Source: Flavobacteriales bacterium
GTDB lineage: Bacteria > Bacteroidota > Bacteroidia > UBA10329
Direction of reading: 5' to 3'
Assembly: GCA_021739695.1 (NCBI GenBank)
Contig: JAIPBM010000004.1
Coordinates: 1 to 64,000, forward strand
Length of the DNA: 64,000 nucleotides
Shown: positions 56,692 to 64,000 of the stretch, piece after piece
How the letters are laid out: each line of letters opens with the position of its first letter
Numbering within the stretch: position 1 is the stretch's first letter
The notes under the pieces: model-generated
Seen by the model: only the letters and a program-made list of their open reading frames with translations
Database searches by the model: none
Told to the model about the DNA's origin: nothing
Position numbers and translations under genes: made by a program

Positions 56692-58041
56692 TTAAGTTTT
56701 GCCATAGATTAATTTATACGCAACGAATGAGCCTGCCATCAGGCCAATGAAAATGAGTGCCAATTGTAAGTTGTAGTAGCTCATCGCCACCATAGAAATG
56801 CTGGCGATGATCAATGCCAAAGCAGGAAAAATAGGGTAGAAGGGAACTTTGAACGGTCGTTCCATATCGGGTTCGTTCTTTCTCAGTCTGAAGAAGGAAA
56901 TCATGGATATGATGTAAAGCGCCAAGGCCCCGAAAACAGCAATTGTAATTATTTCATCAGTCCGTCCTGATAGTAATGCAATGAGCCCGACAACCATGTT
57001 GGCGATAAGGGCTACAGCAGGAGTCTTAAACTTAGGGTGAACCTTTCCTAGAGCTTTGGGAGCCAAATTCATTCGTCCGAATTCGTAGGTGGCACGACCT
57101 GCTGCAAGGATGATTCCGTGGAAGGAAGCAACGAGCCCAAAGATTCCAACATAGATCAGTAGGTTGTACAGCATGCTATCGGCACCAACGGCATGCGATA
57201 AGGCCAGCAGAAGAGGCTTGTCCGAAGCGACTCCTGGCGATTCATAGACAATTGCTTCCCAACCCGCCACACCAACAGAGGAAGTAAAAGTCAATATGCA
57301 TAGAATCACCAACGTAAGAATAGCTGAGCCAAAACCTATGAGGACATTCCGTTGCGGATTGATGGTTTCTTCGGCCACGTTTGCCACGCCCTCAATCGCC
57401 AAGAAAAACCAGATGGCAAAGGGAATGGCAGCAAAAATTCCAGGAATTCCATTGGGGAAGGCGTTGGTGGTCAAGTTCACCATTTCGAAGTGGGGGAGAC
57501 TCGCTCCCGCAAAGACCAACAGTTCGATGACGGCAATGATGGTGACGAAAAGTTCGAATGAGGCGGCCAATCGTACTCCGATGATGTTCACCAAAGTAAA
57601 AATCAAGAAAGCCGCCATGGCGACTACCGGAATGTTTGTTTCACCGAGGAATGGGATAATAGCCACGTAATCTATTTGAACCTTGGTGTTGACAAATGCT
57701 CCAATCGCTGCGGCAATGGCAGGCGGAGCAAACACAAACTCGATGATCTGCGCCATGCCTCCCAAAAATCCCCAGTTTCTACCCAGTGCCCTGTCCGCAT
57801 AGTCGAAGGCACCACCAGCCTTGGGAATGGCGCAGGCCAATTCGGTGTAGCTGAAGGTGAAGGTCATGTACATGATAATGATGAAGAACGTGGCAATGGC
57901 CAAACCAAGGGTTCCGCCTGCTTCAAGGCCGTAGTTCCAGCCGAAATACATGCCCGAGATCACGTAGCCAACGCCCAAGCCCCAAAGCATGATCGGGCCA
58001 AGTGTGCGTTCTAATTTGGGTGAATCGGTGGTGTTTTCCAT
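56692..58041 (-). CDS. APC-superfamily amino acid/amine permease
   Basis: From the ATG at 58041 the product is 449 residues; an in-frame TTG at 58065 would add eight. About twelve membrane helices are visible. The first contains the unwound segment GVGYVISGMYFGWN, the substrate site in APC transporters, and a conserved loop PKAGGAFDYADRALGRNWGF follows helix 2-3. The family imports amino acids, polyamines or ethanolamine by H+ symport or exchange. Placement next to the glutamine-synthetase-like ligase (140 bases downstream, same strand) suggests that it supplies that enzyme's amine, as PuuP does for PuuA. Ethanolamine-type permeases (EutP/Eat) share this size and layout. Substrate is inferred from context only. 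Confidence 0.9.
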   Translation of the reverse strand: MENTTDSPKLERTLGPIMLWGLGVGYVISGMYFGWNYGLEAGGTLGLAIATFFIIIMYMTFTFSYTELACAIPKAGGAFDYADRALGRNWGFLGGMAQIIEFVFAPPAIAAAIGAFVNTKVQIDYVAIIPFLGETNIPVVAMAAFLIFTLVNIIGVRLAASFELFVTIIAVIELLVFAGASLPHFEMVNLTTNAFPNGIPGIFAAIPFAIWFFLAIEGVANVAEETINPQRNVLIGFGSAILTLVILCILTFTSSVGVAGWEAIVYESPGVASDKPLLLALSHAVGADSMLYNLLIYVGIFGLVASFHGIILAAGRATYEFGRMNLAPKALGKVHPKFKTPAVALIANMVVGLIALLSGRTDEIITIAVFGALALYIISMISFFRLRKNEPDMERPFKVPFYPIFPALALIIASISMVAMSYYNLQLALIFIGLMAGSFVAYKLIYGKT

Positions 58042-58091
58042 TGGCGAAACGCCTAATTTAGACAAATTGCAAGCTATAGAAATAGACCACC

Positions 58092-59144
58092 ATGGAAAAC
58101 AAAGACATCATCGTTTACGGAGCGTACGGATATACAGGCGAGTTGATTGTTCGAAAGTGTCAAGAGCTCGGTATCAAGCCGCTTCTTTCTGGTAGAAATG
58201 AAGCTAAATTGAAGCCTATTGCCGATAAGTACGGACTCTCTTATTTGGCTGCCGACCTGCAAGCAGATGATCTGGATGCTTTGCTTTCTGGTTCGAAAGT
58301 GGTGATACACGCGGCCGGTCCATTCATCCATACGTCCAAAGCGATGGTGGAAGCATGCATTCGGAATGGTGTGCACTATACGGACATCACGGGCGAGATC
58401 GCTGTTTTTGCCCAAGCCAGAAAGTATGATGAACAAGCAAAAAAGGCAGGAGTGATGGTGCTTCCCGGTGTCGGTTTCGATGTGGTACCGAGCGATTGTC
58501 TGGCAGCTCATCTCAAATCAAGAATGGCGGATGCGGATGACCTTGTCTTGGCTTTCTATGGAACGGGAAGAGCTTCGCGAGGAACGAGTTTGACCGTGGT
58601 GGAAGGTTTGGGCTACGGAGGAACCATCCGAGAGAATGGAAAGATCAAACAAGTTCCGGATGCCTATGACGTGAAGAAGTTTGATTTCGGTCCGAACCGA
58701 ATGTCAGCAGTGACCATCCCTTGGGGCGATGTTTATACCGCGTTCTTCAGCACTGGAATTCCAAATATCAAGGTTTATATGGGATTGCCAGAGAAGGTTA
58801 TCAATGGCATGAAATGGAGTAAATGGTTAGGTTGGCTGATGCGCACCGAGTTTGTAAAGAACCGCGCCCGCGCCAAGATCATTGCTGGAAAAGCGGGCCC
58901 GAGCGATGCCGCGAGGGAGAAAGCCACAACCTACCTGATTGGAACGGTAACCGACAAAAGCGGAAAGTCGCTCACATCAACCATTCAAACCCAGGAAGGC
59001 TACACACTCACGGCCATGACCTCAGTTGATATTGCGTCCAAGATCGCATCAGGAAATTTCAAACCAGGCTTTCAAACACCAAGCTTGGCTTACGGAAAGG
59101 ATATCATCTGCACGGTGAGCGGTGCTCAGTTTGTGGATCTGTAG
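58092..59144 (+). CDS. Saccharopine dehydrogenase-like NADP-binding reductase
   Basis: A 350-residue protein with an N-terminal Rossmann motif (IIVYGAYGYTGELIV, GxxGxxG) followed by SGRNEAKL, typical of the saccharopine dehydrogenase NADP-binding family that includes trans-acting enoyl reductases. The motif HAAGPF, then GVHYTDITGE, and GVGFDVVPSDCLA are characteristic of this branch. The reaction is not known here; relatives act on saccharopine or reduce enoyl groups in lipids. It is divergent from the permease gene, the two start codons lying 50 bases apart, and need not belong to the amine pathway. No terminator was seen downstream. Confidence 0.82.
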   Translation: MENKDIIVYGAYGYTGELIVRKCQELGIKPLLSGRNEAKLKPIADKYGLSYLAADLQADDLDALLSGSKVVIHAAGPFIHTSKAMVEACIRNGVHYTDITGEIAVFAQARKYDEQAKKAGVMVLPGVGFDVVPSDCLAAHLKSRMADADDLVLAFYGTGRASRGTSLTVVEGLGYGGTIRENGKIKQVPDAYDVKKFDFGPNRMSAVTIPWGDVYTAFFSTGIPNIKVYMGLPEKVINGMKWSKWLGWLMRTEFVKNRARAKIIAGKAGPSDAAREKATTYLIGTVTDKSGKSLTSTIQTQEGYTLTAMTSVDIASKIASGNFKPGFQTPSLAYGKDIICTVSGAQFVDL

Positions 59145-59190
59145 GGTTTCCTATCCGATGAAAGCAATGTGCCCTGCGCAACCGGTGCCG

Positions 59191-59218
59191 GCCCTATTTT
59201 TCATGGCAGGCGTTCGGA
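59191..59218 (-). repeat. attC-like half repeat (arm A) at the 3' end of the 59228-59623 gene
   Basis: Read on the minus strand this is GAACGCCTGCCATGAAAAAT followed by AGGGC. It matches the arm at the 3' end of the next small gene at 21 of 25 positions. A partner arm toward 59160 (ATGAAAGC) is only weakly recognisable, so this copy looks decayed. Confidence 0.55.
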
Positions 59219-59227
59219 GTACTTTAT

Positions 59228-59623
59228 TTATTCACACAATCTCGTCCGATATAGCTCAAAGAAGCAACTCTCAAAATACTTATAAGGCACGTACCAAAAG
59301 AATGCAACTGCTGTTGACATCTGTCCTGCGCTTAAAGCTTCATTCAATAGATAATTAATGATAGTCGAAATTATCGAAGCAATAATTGTGAATGTTAAAG
59401 TATGTGCAAAAAAGGAGTCTTTTCGTGAAGTGATTTGCCATTCTTCAATAAAGTGTAACGTGAGGATAGCAGTGATGTAAGACACTAGAATGCCTGAGAC
59501 CGTCCAATAGCGATCGATCTCACTAAAGTATAATCCGAGATCGCCATGCAGATAGCCAATCTCGCCTATCGTATATATGAAGGCCGTAGCTACACTAAAT
59601 ATTATTACGTCCTTTTGTTTCAT
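59228..59623 (-). CDS. Small membrane protein of unknown function
   Basis: A 131-residue protein from the ATG at 59623 (a TTG directly before it is the alternative). Four hydrophobic segments are seen at about residues 6-24, 43-62, 75-95 and 103-120, and the tail is charged (ELYRTRLCE). The protein is rich in Ile, Tyr and Phe. No known family was recognised. The gene ends just beside one attC-like arm and begins just beside a complete palindromic element, so it looks like a mobile or once-mobile cassette. Confidence 0.7.
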   Translation of the reverse strand: MKQKDVIIFSVATAFIYTIGEIGYLHGDLGLYFSEIDRYWTVSGILVSYITAILTLHFIEEWQITSRKDSFFAHTLTFTIIASIISTIINYLLNEALSAGQMSTAVAFFWYVPYKYFESCFFELYRTRLCE

Positions 59624-59633
59624 CAATTACTCC

Positions 59634-59760
59634 CAACGTTTCTTAGCTATGAAAAATAGGGTTTTAGCTGCTTCGCCCTGTCCGACTGGACAAGAATGAA
59701 TAGGTAAACCCGAACCCTTTGTAACTGATGAGCCCCTGTTTTTCATGGCTGGTGTTCTAG
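59634..59760 (-). repeat. attC-like palindromic element between two small genes
   Basis: An imperfect inverted repeat of about 127 bases. The left core AGCTATGAAAAATAGGG (59645-59661) is complementary to CCCTGTTTTTCATGGCT (59734-59750) with two mismatches. On the minus strand the element begins near GAAC and ends AACGTTGGGA, which matches the integron core GTTRRRY at six of seven positions; the other end fits less well. No integrase gene is present. Confidence 0.6.
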
Positions 59761-59768
59761 GTAGTAAT

Positions 59769-60284
59769 TTATAACCAAACCCAGCATCCAGTTTTGGGTA
59801 AGTTTTTCGTTTTCAGTCTTATGATTTTTAGTCCTGATTTTGAGTTCTTCACACGTGCTTCAAACTTTAACGCACTCTGAAAATCTGACTCTTCATAGTT
59901 TGTAAACTCTTCGTGAAGTGATCCAGAAACTTTGTACCCATTATTCAACTTTTCAGTAGACAGCTTTATTACTCCACAAGATTGTGCCCCAAGGTTTAGT
60001 CCGTCACCTCTAACCACCTGTTTATTACGAAAGGTGAATACACCTTTCAAGTCTGGCGTCCAAGGGAGTTTTTTTAGTTCTTCATTGTCCCAGTTTTCCA
60101 CCCATTTATCTTCGTGATTCCAGATTAACACATATTGTCCAGCACAATCTTCTTCATGGAAAATGTCCAAAAGCTCTTGTTGGTCAAGAACCATTTGAAC
60201 AACTGAATTCAAGTTTTTTGTCTCTTGAGCTGAAGTGAAATGAGTAATTGAGAATAAAAGAAGTATTAGAGCTAACGTCTTCAT
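59769..60284 (-). CDS. Secreted hypothetical protein
   Basis: From the ATG at 60284 the product is 171 residues with a clear signal peptide (MKTLALILLLFSITHFTSAQ). An upstream start at 60326 would place 14 residues before it and is less likely. The mature part has two Cys pairs in EEDCAGQ/AQSCGV and a C-terminal TGCWVWL, suggesting disulfides, and a beta-rich pattern (KGVFTFRNKQVV, KVSGSLHEEF). No T9SS tail, lipobox or known domain was recognised. The stop lies within nine bases of the palindromic element, matching the arrangement of the gene before it. Confidence 0.7.
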   Translation of the reverse strand: MKTLALILLLFSITHFTSAQETKNLNSVVQMVLDQQELLDIFHEEDCAGQYVLIWNHEDKWVENWDNEELKKLPWTPDLKGVFTFRNKQVVRGDGLNLGAQSCGVIKLSTEKLNNGYKVSGSLHEEFTNYEESDFQSALKFEARVKNSKSGLKIIRLKTKNLPKTGCWVWL

Positions 60285-60420
60285 TTCATAAGTACTACAA
60301 CTATTAGATATCAAAACCATCTTCAATTGCGTCCATGGCTGAAGGAGCTGCTAATATATTGTTTTCAGTTCTCTGTAGAGAAAACAGGATGTAACGGACT
60401 GCTTGTATTTCGCAAATAGC

Positions 60421-60666
60421 GCGCTAGCAAAGGTCATCGGAAGTTGCCTCCATGCTCATGCAACTTGCAGGAAGGCAAAGTGAATTACCCTGATGCTCTT
60501 GGAACTTGCTAGAGGTCAAAGTCAATTACCCAGATTCTGTGTGAACTTGCAGCACGGCAAAGTCAATTACCCGGATGCTGTATGAACTTGCAGCAGGGCA
60601 AAGTCAATTACCTAGATGCTGTGTGAATCTCACGGAAGGCAATGGAAGTTTCCTAAAGGCTGGGTG
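60421..60666. repeat. 41-nt noncoding tandem repeat, four good units plus degenerate flanking units
   Basis: Units start at 60462, 60503, 60544 and 60585, each exactly 41 bases (AACTTGCAGC, then GGCAAAGTCAATTACC, then GATGCTGTGTG). A degenerate unit precedes at 60421 and another follows at 60626, ending three bases before the stop of the next gene. Since 41 is not a multiple of three and no ORF follows the period, the array is noncoding. The remainder of the 60285-60669 gap holds a short hairpin (GTTTTC with GAAAAC near 60360-60386) and nothing else recognised. Confidence 0.88.
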
Positions 60667-60669
60667 GAA

Positions 60670-61434
60670 TCAGTTGTTGACCCGGTAGTTTTTTCTGAAA
60701 GGAAGCAGAAAACCCACTCCGAAATTGATGTTGAGCAGGTAGTAGGTCATGAGGCGCGCTTGCGCATTGGCGCGAAGGTCTTGTTCCTGCGTGCCTCGTT
60801 CAATACCGTTGTCAAGTTGCTGCAAGTAGGGAGAAATTCCGAGTGGCACTATTCCGATCTGAATACCTGTTCGGAGCACGAGAAAATCCCAGAAAATGCG
60901 TTGCTGACCGAAGGTGACCGATACCACAGGTGTAAAGAACTGATTCGAATAGGAATGACCCACATCGAGGCTTTTATCAATCGGACGCACGCGTACATCA
61001 AGTAGCATCAGGTCGAATTTGGCATAGCTTCCTACGGGAGCAATTCCGCCACGCGATGGATTTCGGAACAACTTATAATTGATTCCATAACCGAAGCCCG
61101 TGATCCGTGCGTGATCAAATCGTTTTTCCACGTTTGGAATAAGCAATGGATCGTACGTATCGGAAAGCCAATCGTATTTCATTCCGGTGGCGAATACATC
61201 GAAAGTGGCACCGACCGTTCCGTTGCGGGCAACCACGTAATCAAGGTCGGTGGTGGCACGTACATTGAAACTGAACTTGTTCAATCCCTTGTTCAGATTG
61301 TGGTTAGGATTGAAGAGTGCGTTGAGAAAGCTGACCTCGCCAGTTATGAGCAGTTTCTTGCCCATATAACCAGGCGATTGCGCAAAACAGCTTTGCGCAG
61401 CCAAAAAGAATATGACGGTCAGCCGTTTCATCAT
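60670..61434 (-). CDS. Probable outer-membrane or periplasmic beta-rich protein
   Basis: A 254-residue protein from the ATG at 61434 (the adjacent ATG at 61431 is equally possible). It has a signal peptide (MMKRLTVIFFLAAQSCFAQ) and then alternating amphipathic strands ending in a polar and aromatic C-terminus (NFGVGFLLPFRKNYRVNN), as expected for a small outer-membrane beta-barrel. Its start overlaps the stop of the M48 peptidase gene by one base (TGATG), so the two are translationally coupled. No specific family was recognised. The 41-nt repeat array ends right at its stop codon. Confidence 0.75.
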   Translation of the reverse strand: MMKRLTVIFFLAAQSCFAQSPGYMGKKLLITGEVSFLNALFNPNHNLNKGLNKFSFNVRATTDLDYVVARNGTVGATFDVFATGMKYDWLSDTYDPLLIPNVEKRFDHARITGFGYGINYKLFRNPSRGGIAPVGSYAKFDLMLLDVRVRPIDKSLDVGHSYSNQFFTPVVSVTFGQQRIFWDFLVLRTGIQIGIVPLGISPYLQQLDNGIERGTQEQDLRANAQARLMTYYLLNINFGVGFLLPFRKNYRVNN

Positions 61435-63638
61435 CAGTTCTTGGCATGCTGTTTCATTTGCCACAGCGAATCGTAAATGCTGCTGTTCATCAGATCGCGT
61501 GCATCACGCCTTCGGTAATTGTTGTAGTTGACCTGAACAGGTTCTCCCGTTCGAATATCGAAGGTTATGCAGTAATAATAGGTGTCGAAATTGGGCCGCG
61601 CCAAGTAATACACCGCCAACGGTATAGCTGGCGGAATGAGCGCGTAGAGCAGGTAGAAATACATCAGCGGTTTGGTTTCGCGATAGCTGATGATGCCTGT
61701 CCAAGTGAAATATTCTGTTCCGTATCGGCCAATGAGCTGCTCGATCTTTTCAGTCGGTTGGTTGATCATGGAAACATCGAGATGAACGAAGCGTTGATCA
61801 ACCCATTCGTTCAGAAAAGCAATATCATTGAACTGTTGCACCTGATTGGAATCGAGTTCAGAAATGTCCAACATTTCCACGTCCAATTTCAATAGCTCGG
61901 CACTCTTACGCATCTGGCCGATCAGCTTGTTTTTGGCAGACTCCGAATGCAGAAACCGATGCTTCTGTTTTTTTCTGAGGTCGAGTTTGGCGTAGGTTGG
62001 GGAAACCATCACCACTTTCTTAGCTCCAAGCGCAAAACCGTGGTTTCTCCAATTCCGAACTTCTTCTCTGTTAGCTTTCGCGATGTCTTTCAGCGATACG
62101 GTTTCTTTAGCTGCGCCCCATTCCTTTTGTTCTAACTCATCGAATAATTCCGAAAATTCAGCATCGTCAAATAGGTCCACCAAGGCATTCGTAACCATGC
62201 TGAGTTTCGGGTTGCTTTTGCTCTTCTCCTTCAGTCGGTCGTATTTGCTTTGAATTCCAGTTGTGTCTGGTTCGTCCCAACCCTCAGATGGCTTTGTGCG
62301 GGCAAACTGCCCCGGAACGTAGTACTTCTTCATGAGGTCTTGAAGAAGGTCGTGACTCATGTTATCCAGGTCCACATCGTCAGGAAATGCTTGCTTCAAT
62401 TTCCAAAGATGCCCTATTGCTAAGACGCATAGTTCTTCGGGTTTCAATTGATAGAAGAGATGGTAAAGTTGCTGAGATTCGCCCTCGATCTGAGAATACC
62501 CGGGGTGGATCTGACCGAAGTTGCCCGCAGTTTTGAACTTGGACAACGCATAAAGACTCTGTGCAATTTTCTTTTTCAAGTAGAAGTTTTCCGGATAGGA
62601 TCTCAAAAGCAGGAACGAGTTGTAGATGCTGATGATCGGTCTATCGGCTTTCAGGTAAAGGCTCGAAAGTTCAAATCGGCATACGTCTCTTAGCCGAAGA
62701 AACTCAGATGCAGAGACCAGATCATCTTTTCCAGAAACGCTGGTTTCTCTCGAAAGATAAAGGCTCATCAACTGCTGTCTTTCTGTTGGACTTGGATGCG
62801 TGTCTGAGTTTGATTCCGAGCTTTCCGAAGATTCCACAGGTCTTACCCTGTCCAAATAATAAGAGTCATCAATATGATAATACTCTCGGTCAAAGAAATT
62901 CTTGTCGAAGGGAATGTCATCAAACGGAAGATGCGCATAGCGCATCATTTCAAATACGTTGAGCAATGAAGCGCTGCTATAAGAGGTAGCGCTTAGCCGT
63001 TCCCATCCGAGTTTGTCAGCCTCCTTCTCCAGATCTTTCGAATACCTGCTTTTGGCAAGGAGCGTTTCATCAAATGAACCGCGTTTAAAACCGCCCTCAC
63101 CGTTCTTCAGTTCTTCATTCTGTAAGTAGGCATTCAGCACATGATGCTGTGTAAAATGGGCCAGTTCGTGGCAGAGAATAAAGGCAAGTTGTGCTTCATT
63201 CTCCAGTTGAGCCACCAGACCCAAATTCACCAGAATGATTCCATCATCGGTAGTGAATGAATTGACGATGGAAGAACGAACGGCATACACTCGAACCTTG
63301 GCCCGAAGTTCTGGTTCGTTTACCAAAAGCGTGTCCAGTATCTGACCAAGGTAAACGGAGACAGGGTCGTTGAAAAGGACGCGTCCGCTGGCCAGCACCT
63401 GATCGATCAGAAAATTGCTTTCGAGCAGAAAATCGTGCTTGGTCTGCTTGGTGTTTATCCCTTCCTCTGGGTCGTTCAGCTGTTCTTTGGCACGCTCGTA
63501 CTTAAGAGAAGAAGAAGTCGTAAAATCTGTCGGAATCGGCCCTTGGGAACGAAGTGGTTCGTAGGCATCAAACCCCTGCGCGAAGGCCAGGCAATGCAGT
63601 CCAAAAATCACAAGAACGAATTGGAGAAATACGTGCAA
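61434..63638 (-). CDS. Secreted M48-family zinc metallopeptidase (TTG start)
   Basis: A 734-residue protein with a signal peptide ending near AFAQ (residue 21). The zinc site is H157-E158-LA-H161 (HELAH), with the third ligand E206 in EKEADKLG, as in M48 peptidases such as BepA/LoiP and HtpX. The long C-terminal half carries a hydrophobic segment at about 650-680 (YLLYALIPPAIPLAVYYLARP) and is not assigned. BepA-type M48 proteins assist outer-membrane protein folding and degradation, and the coupled downstream gene encodes a putative outer-membrane protein. The start codon is TTG; no ATG nearby would preserve the signal peptide. Confidence 0.87.
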   Translation of the reverse strand: MHVFLQFVLVIFGLHCLAFAQGFDAYEPLRSQGPIPTDFTTSSSLKYERAKEQLNDPEEGINTKQTKHDFLLESNFLIDQVLASGRVLFNDPVSVYLGQILDTLLVNEPELRAKVRVYAVRSSIVNSFTTDDGIILVNLGLVAQLENEAQLAFILCHELAHFTQHHVLNAYLQNEELKNGEGGFKRGSFDETLLAKSRYSKDLEKEADKLGWERLSATSYSSASLLNVFEMMRYAHLPFDDIPFDKNFFDREYYHIDDSYYLDRVRPVESSESSESNSDTHPSPTERQQLMSLYLSRETSVSGKDDLVSASEFLRLRDVCRFELSSLYLKADRPIISIYNSFLLLRSYPENFYLKKKIAQSLYALSKFKTAGNFGQIHPGYSQIEGESQQLYHLFYQLKPEELCVLAIGHLWKLKQAFPDDVDLDNMSHDLLQDLMKKYYVPGQFARTKPSEGWDEPDTTGIQSKYDRLKEKSKSNPKLSMVTNALVDLFDDAEFSELFDELEQKEWGAAKETVSLKDIAKANREEVRNWRNHGFALGAKKVVMVSPTYAKLDLRKKQKHRFLHSESAKNKLIGQMRKSAELLKLDVEMLDISELDSNQVQQFNDIAFLNEWVDQRFVHLDVSMINQPTEKIEQLIGRYGTEYFTWTGIISYRETKPLMYFYLLYALIPPAIPLAVYYLARPNFDTYYYCITFDIRTGEPVQVNYNNYRRRDARDLMNSSIYDSLWQMKQHAKN

Positions 63639-63662
63639 GTTTCAATTTGTTTGATGAGCAGG

Positions 63663-64000
63663 TTATAACGAAGTGAGAAGATATGCCACAATCGACACAC
63701 TCATCATCACAAGGCCTATCACTACCACAATATTAACGCGAAGAAGCCTCTTTGAAAAAGCTTTTTCGGAAGATGATGTTGCCAACAGGTCGGCAAAAAG
63801 CTCACGATATACTTCTGTAAGACCCGCATTGCCACTTTGTACAATTCTTGTTCGTGCCAAGAAAAGCAACACCGACATGATCAATGCAACAATGGTTGTT
63901 GCAAGAGCCACGTACACTGCTAGCTTATCGTTCGAACCATGGACAAGATCGTTGGAGGTCATTCGCACAATGGTCTCATCATAACTCTTAAAGATCTTGG
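63663..64000 (-). CDS. Small two-helix membrane protein, probably 5'-truncated by the window edge
   Basis: The frame stays open from the stop at 63663 to the right window edge, so the start may lie outside. Internal candidates are the GTG at 63968 and the ATG at 63962. Two hydrophobic helices (KLAVYVALATTIVALIMSVLLFLAR, and VVVIGLVMMSVSIVAYLLTSL) flank a soluble loop (residues about 45-72 of the 101-residue form). No known family was recognised. It lies 24 bases upstream of the M48 peptidase start on the same strand and may belong to the same operon. Confidence 0.6.
   Translation of the reverse strand, partial: KIFKSYDETIVRMTSNDLVHGSNDKLAVYVALATTIVALIMSVLLFLARTRIVQSGNAGLTEVYRELFADLLATSSSEKAFSKRLLRVNIVVVIGLVMMSVSIVAYLLTSL

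Noticed and set aside
48871-58041. Complete classical putrescine (Puu) pathway
   Set aside because: No oxidase or GABA aminotransferase homologue is present in the window; an alcohol dehydrogenase is found instead.
59228-60284. A bona fide mobile integron
   Set aside because: No integrase or attI is visible and the core sites match the consensus only partly, so only an attC-like resemblance is claimed.
60421-60666. CRISPR-like periodicity of the 41-nt array
   Set aside because: Units are contiguous without spacers of variable sequence and no cas genes are nearby.
60616-61005. Plus-strand ORF of 129 codons
   Set aside because: It begins inside the tandem repeat and runs antisense through the outer-membrane protein gene.

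Overview
The window looks like a chromosome segment of a Bacteroidota bacterium, most likely Flavobacteriales or a close relative. Evidence seen directly: C-terminal type IX secretion (T9SS) sorting domains of both type A (YPNPT-type start) and type B (gliding-motility-associated C-terminal domain), SprB-like repeats, HYR and PKD domains, DUF1573 proteins, no obvious Shine-Dalgarno sequences, and a TAnnTTTG-type promoter element. Species cannot be named from sequence alone. The T9SS core machinery (sprA, gldKLMN, porV and so on) is not in the window.

Layout. (1) 1-15352: the 3' part of one giant adhesin-like gene, open at the left edge, at least 5116 residues, with about 22 copies of a paired Cys-rich/SprB-like module, then Ig-like, PKD and type B sorting domains. 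(2) 15438-23354: a compact modification-type cluster holding a GT2 glycosyltransferase, two paralogous TMTC-like GT-C/TPR membrane proteins, a phytanoyl-CoA dioxygenase-like protein, an aspartyl/asparaginyl beta-hydroxylase-like protein, a GNAT-like protein and a membrane fatty-acid desaturase. (3) 23504-48801: five plus-strand secreted T9SS type A proteins (2867, 609, 2088, 1109 and 1594 aa). Four form two A-B pairs: N-termini match A with A' and B with B', but C-termini match neighbour with neighbour, which points to a duplicated pair reshaped by exchange between adjacent genes.

(4) 48871-58041: metabolic genes that fit a gamma-glutamylated amine route: glutamine-synthetase-like ligase, Fe-type alcohol dehydrogenase, aldehyde dehydrogenase, class I gamma-glutamyl hydrolase and an APC permease. 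No amine oxidase or aminotransferase is present, so an amino-alcohol substrate is an attractive inference. They are interleaved with two DUF1573 proteins (one fused to a vWA domain) and a small T9SS cargo. (5) 58092-60666: a saccharopine-dehydrogenase-like reductase, then two small minus-strand hypothetical genes with palindromic attC-like repeats at their 3' ends, and a noncoding 41-nt tandem repeat. (6) 60670-64000: an outer-membrane-type protein translationally coupled to an M48 metallopeptidase, and a membrane protein that runs off the right edge.

Four intrinsic terminators separate the units clearly (after 15352, 32107 and 48801, and in the 52850/52926 gap), plus a fifth at 55138. No tRNA, rRNA, CRISPR array, transposase or integrase gene was found.
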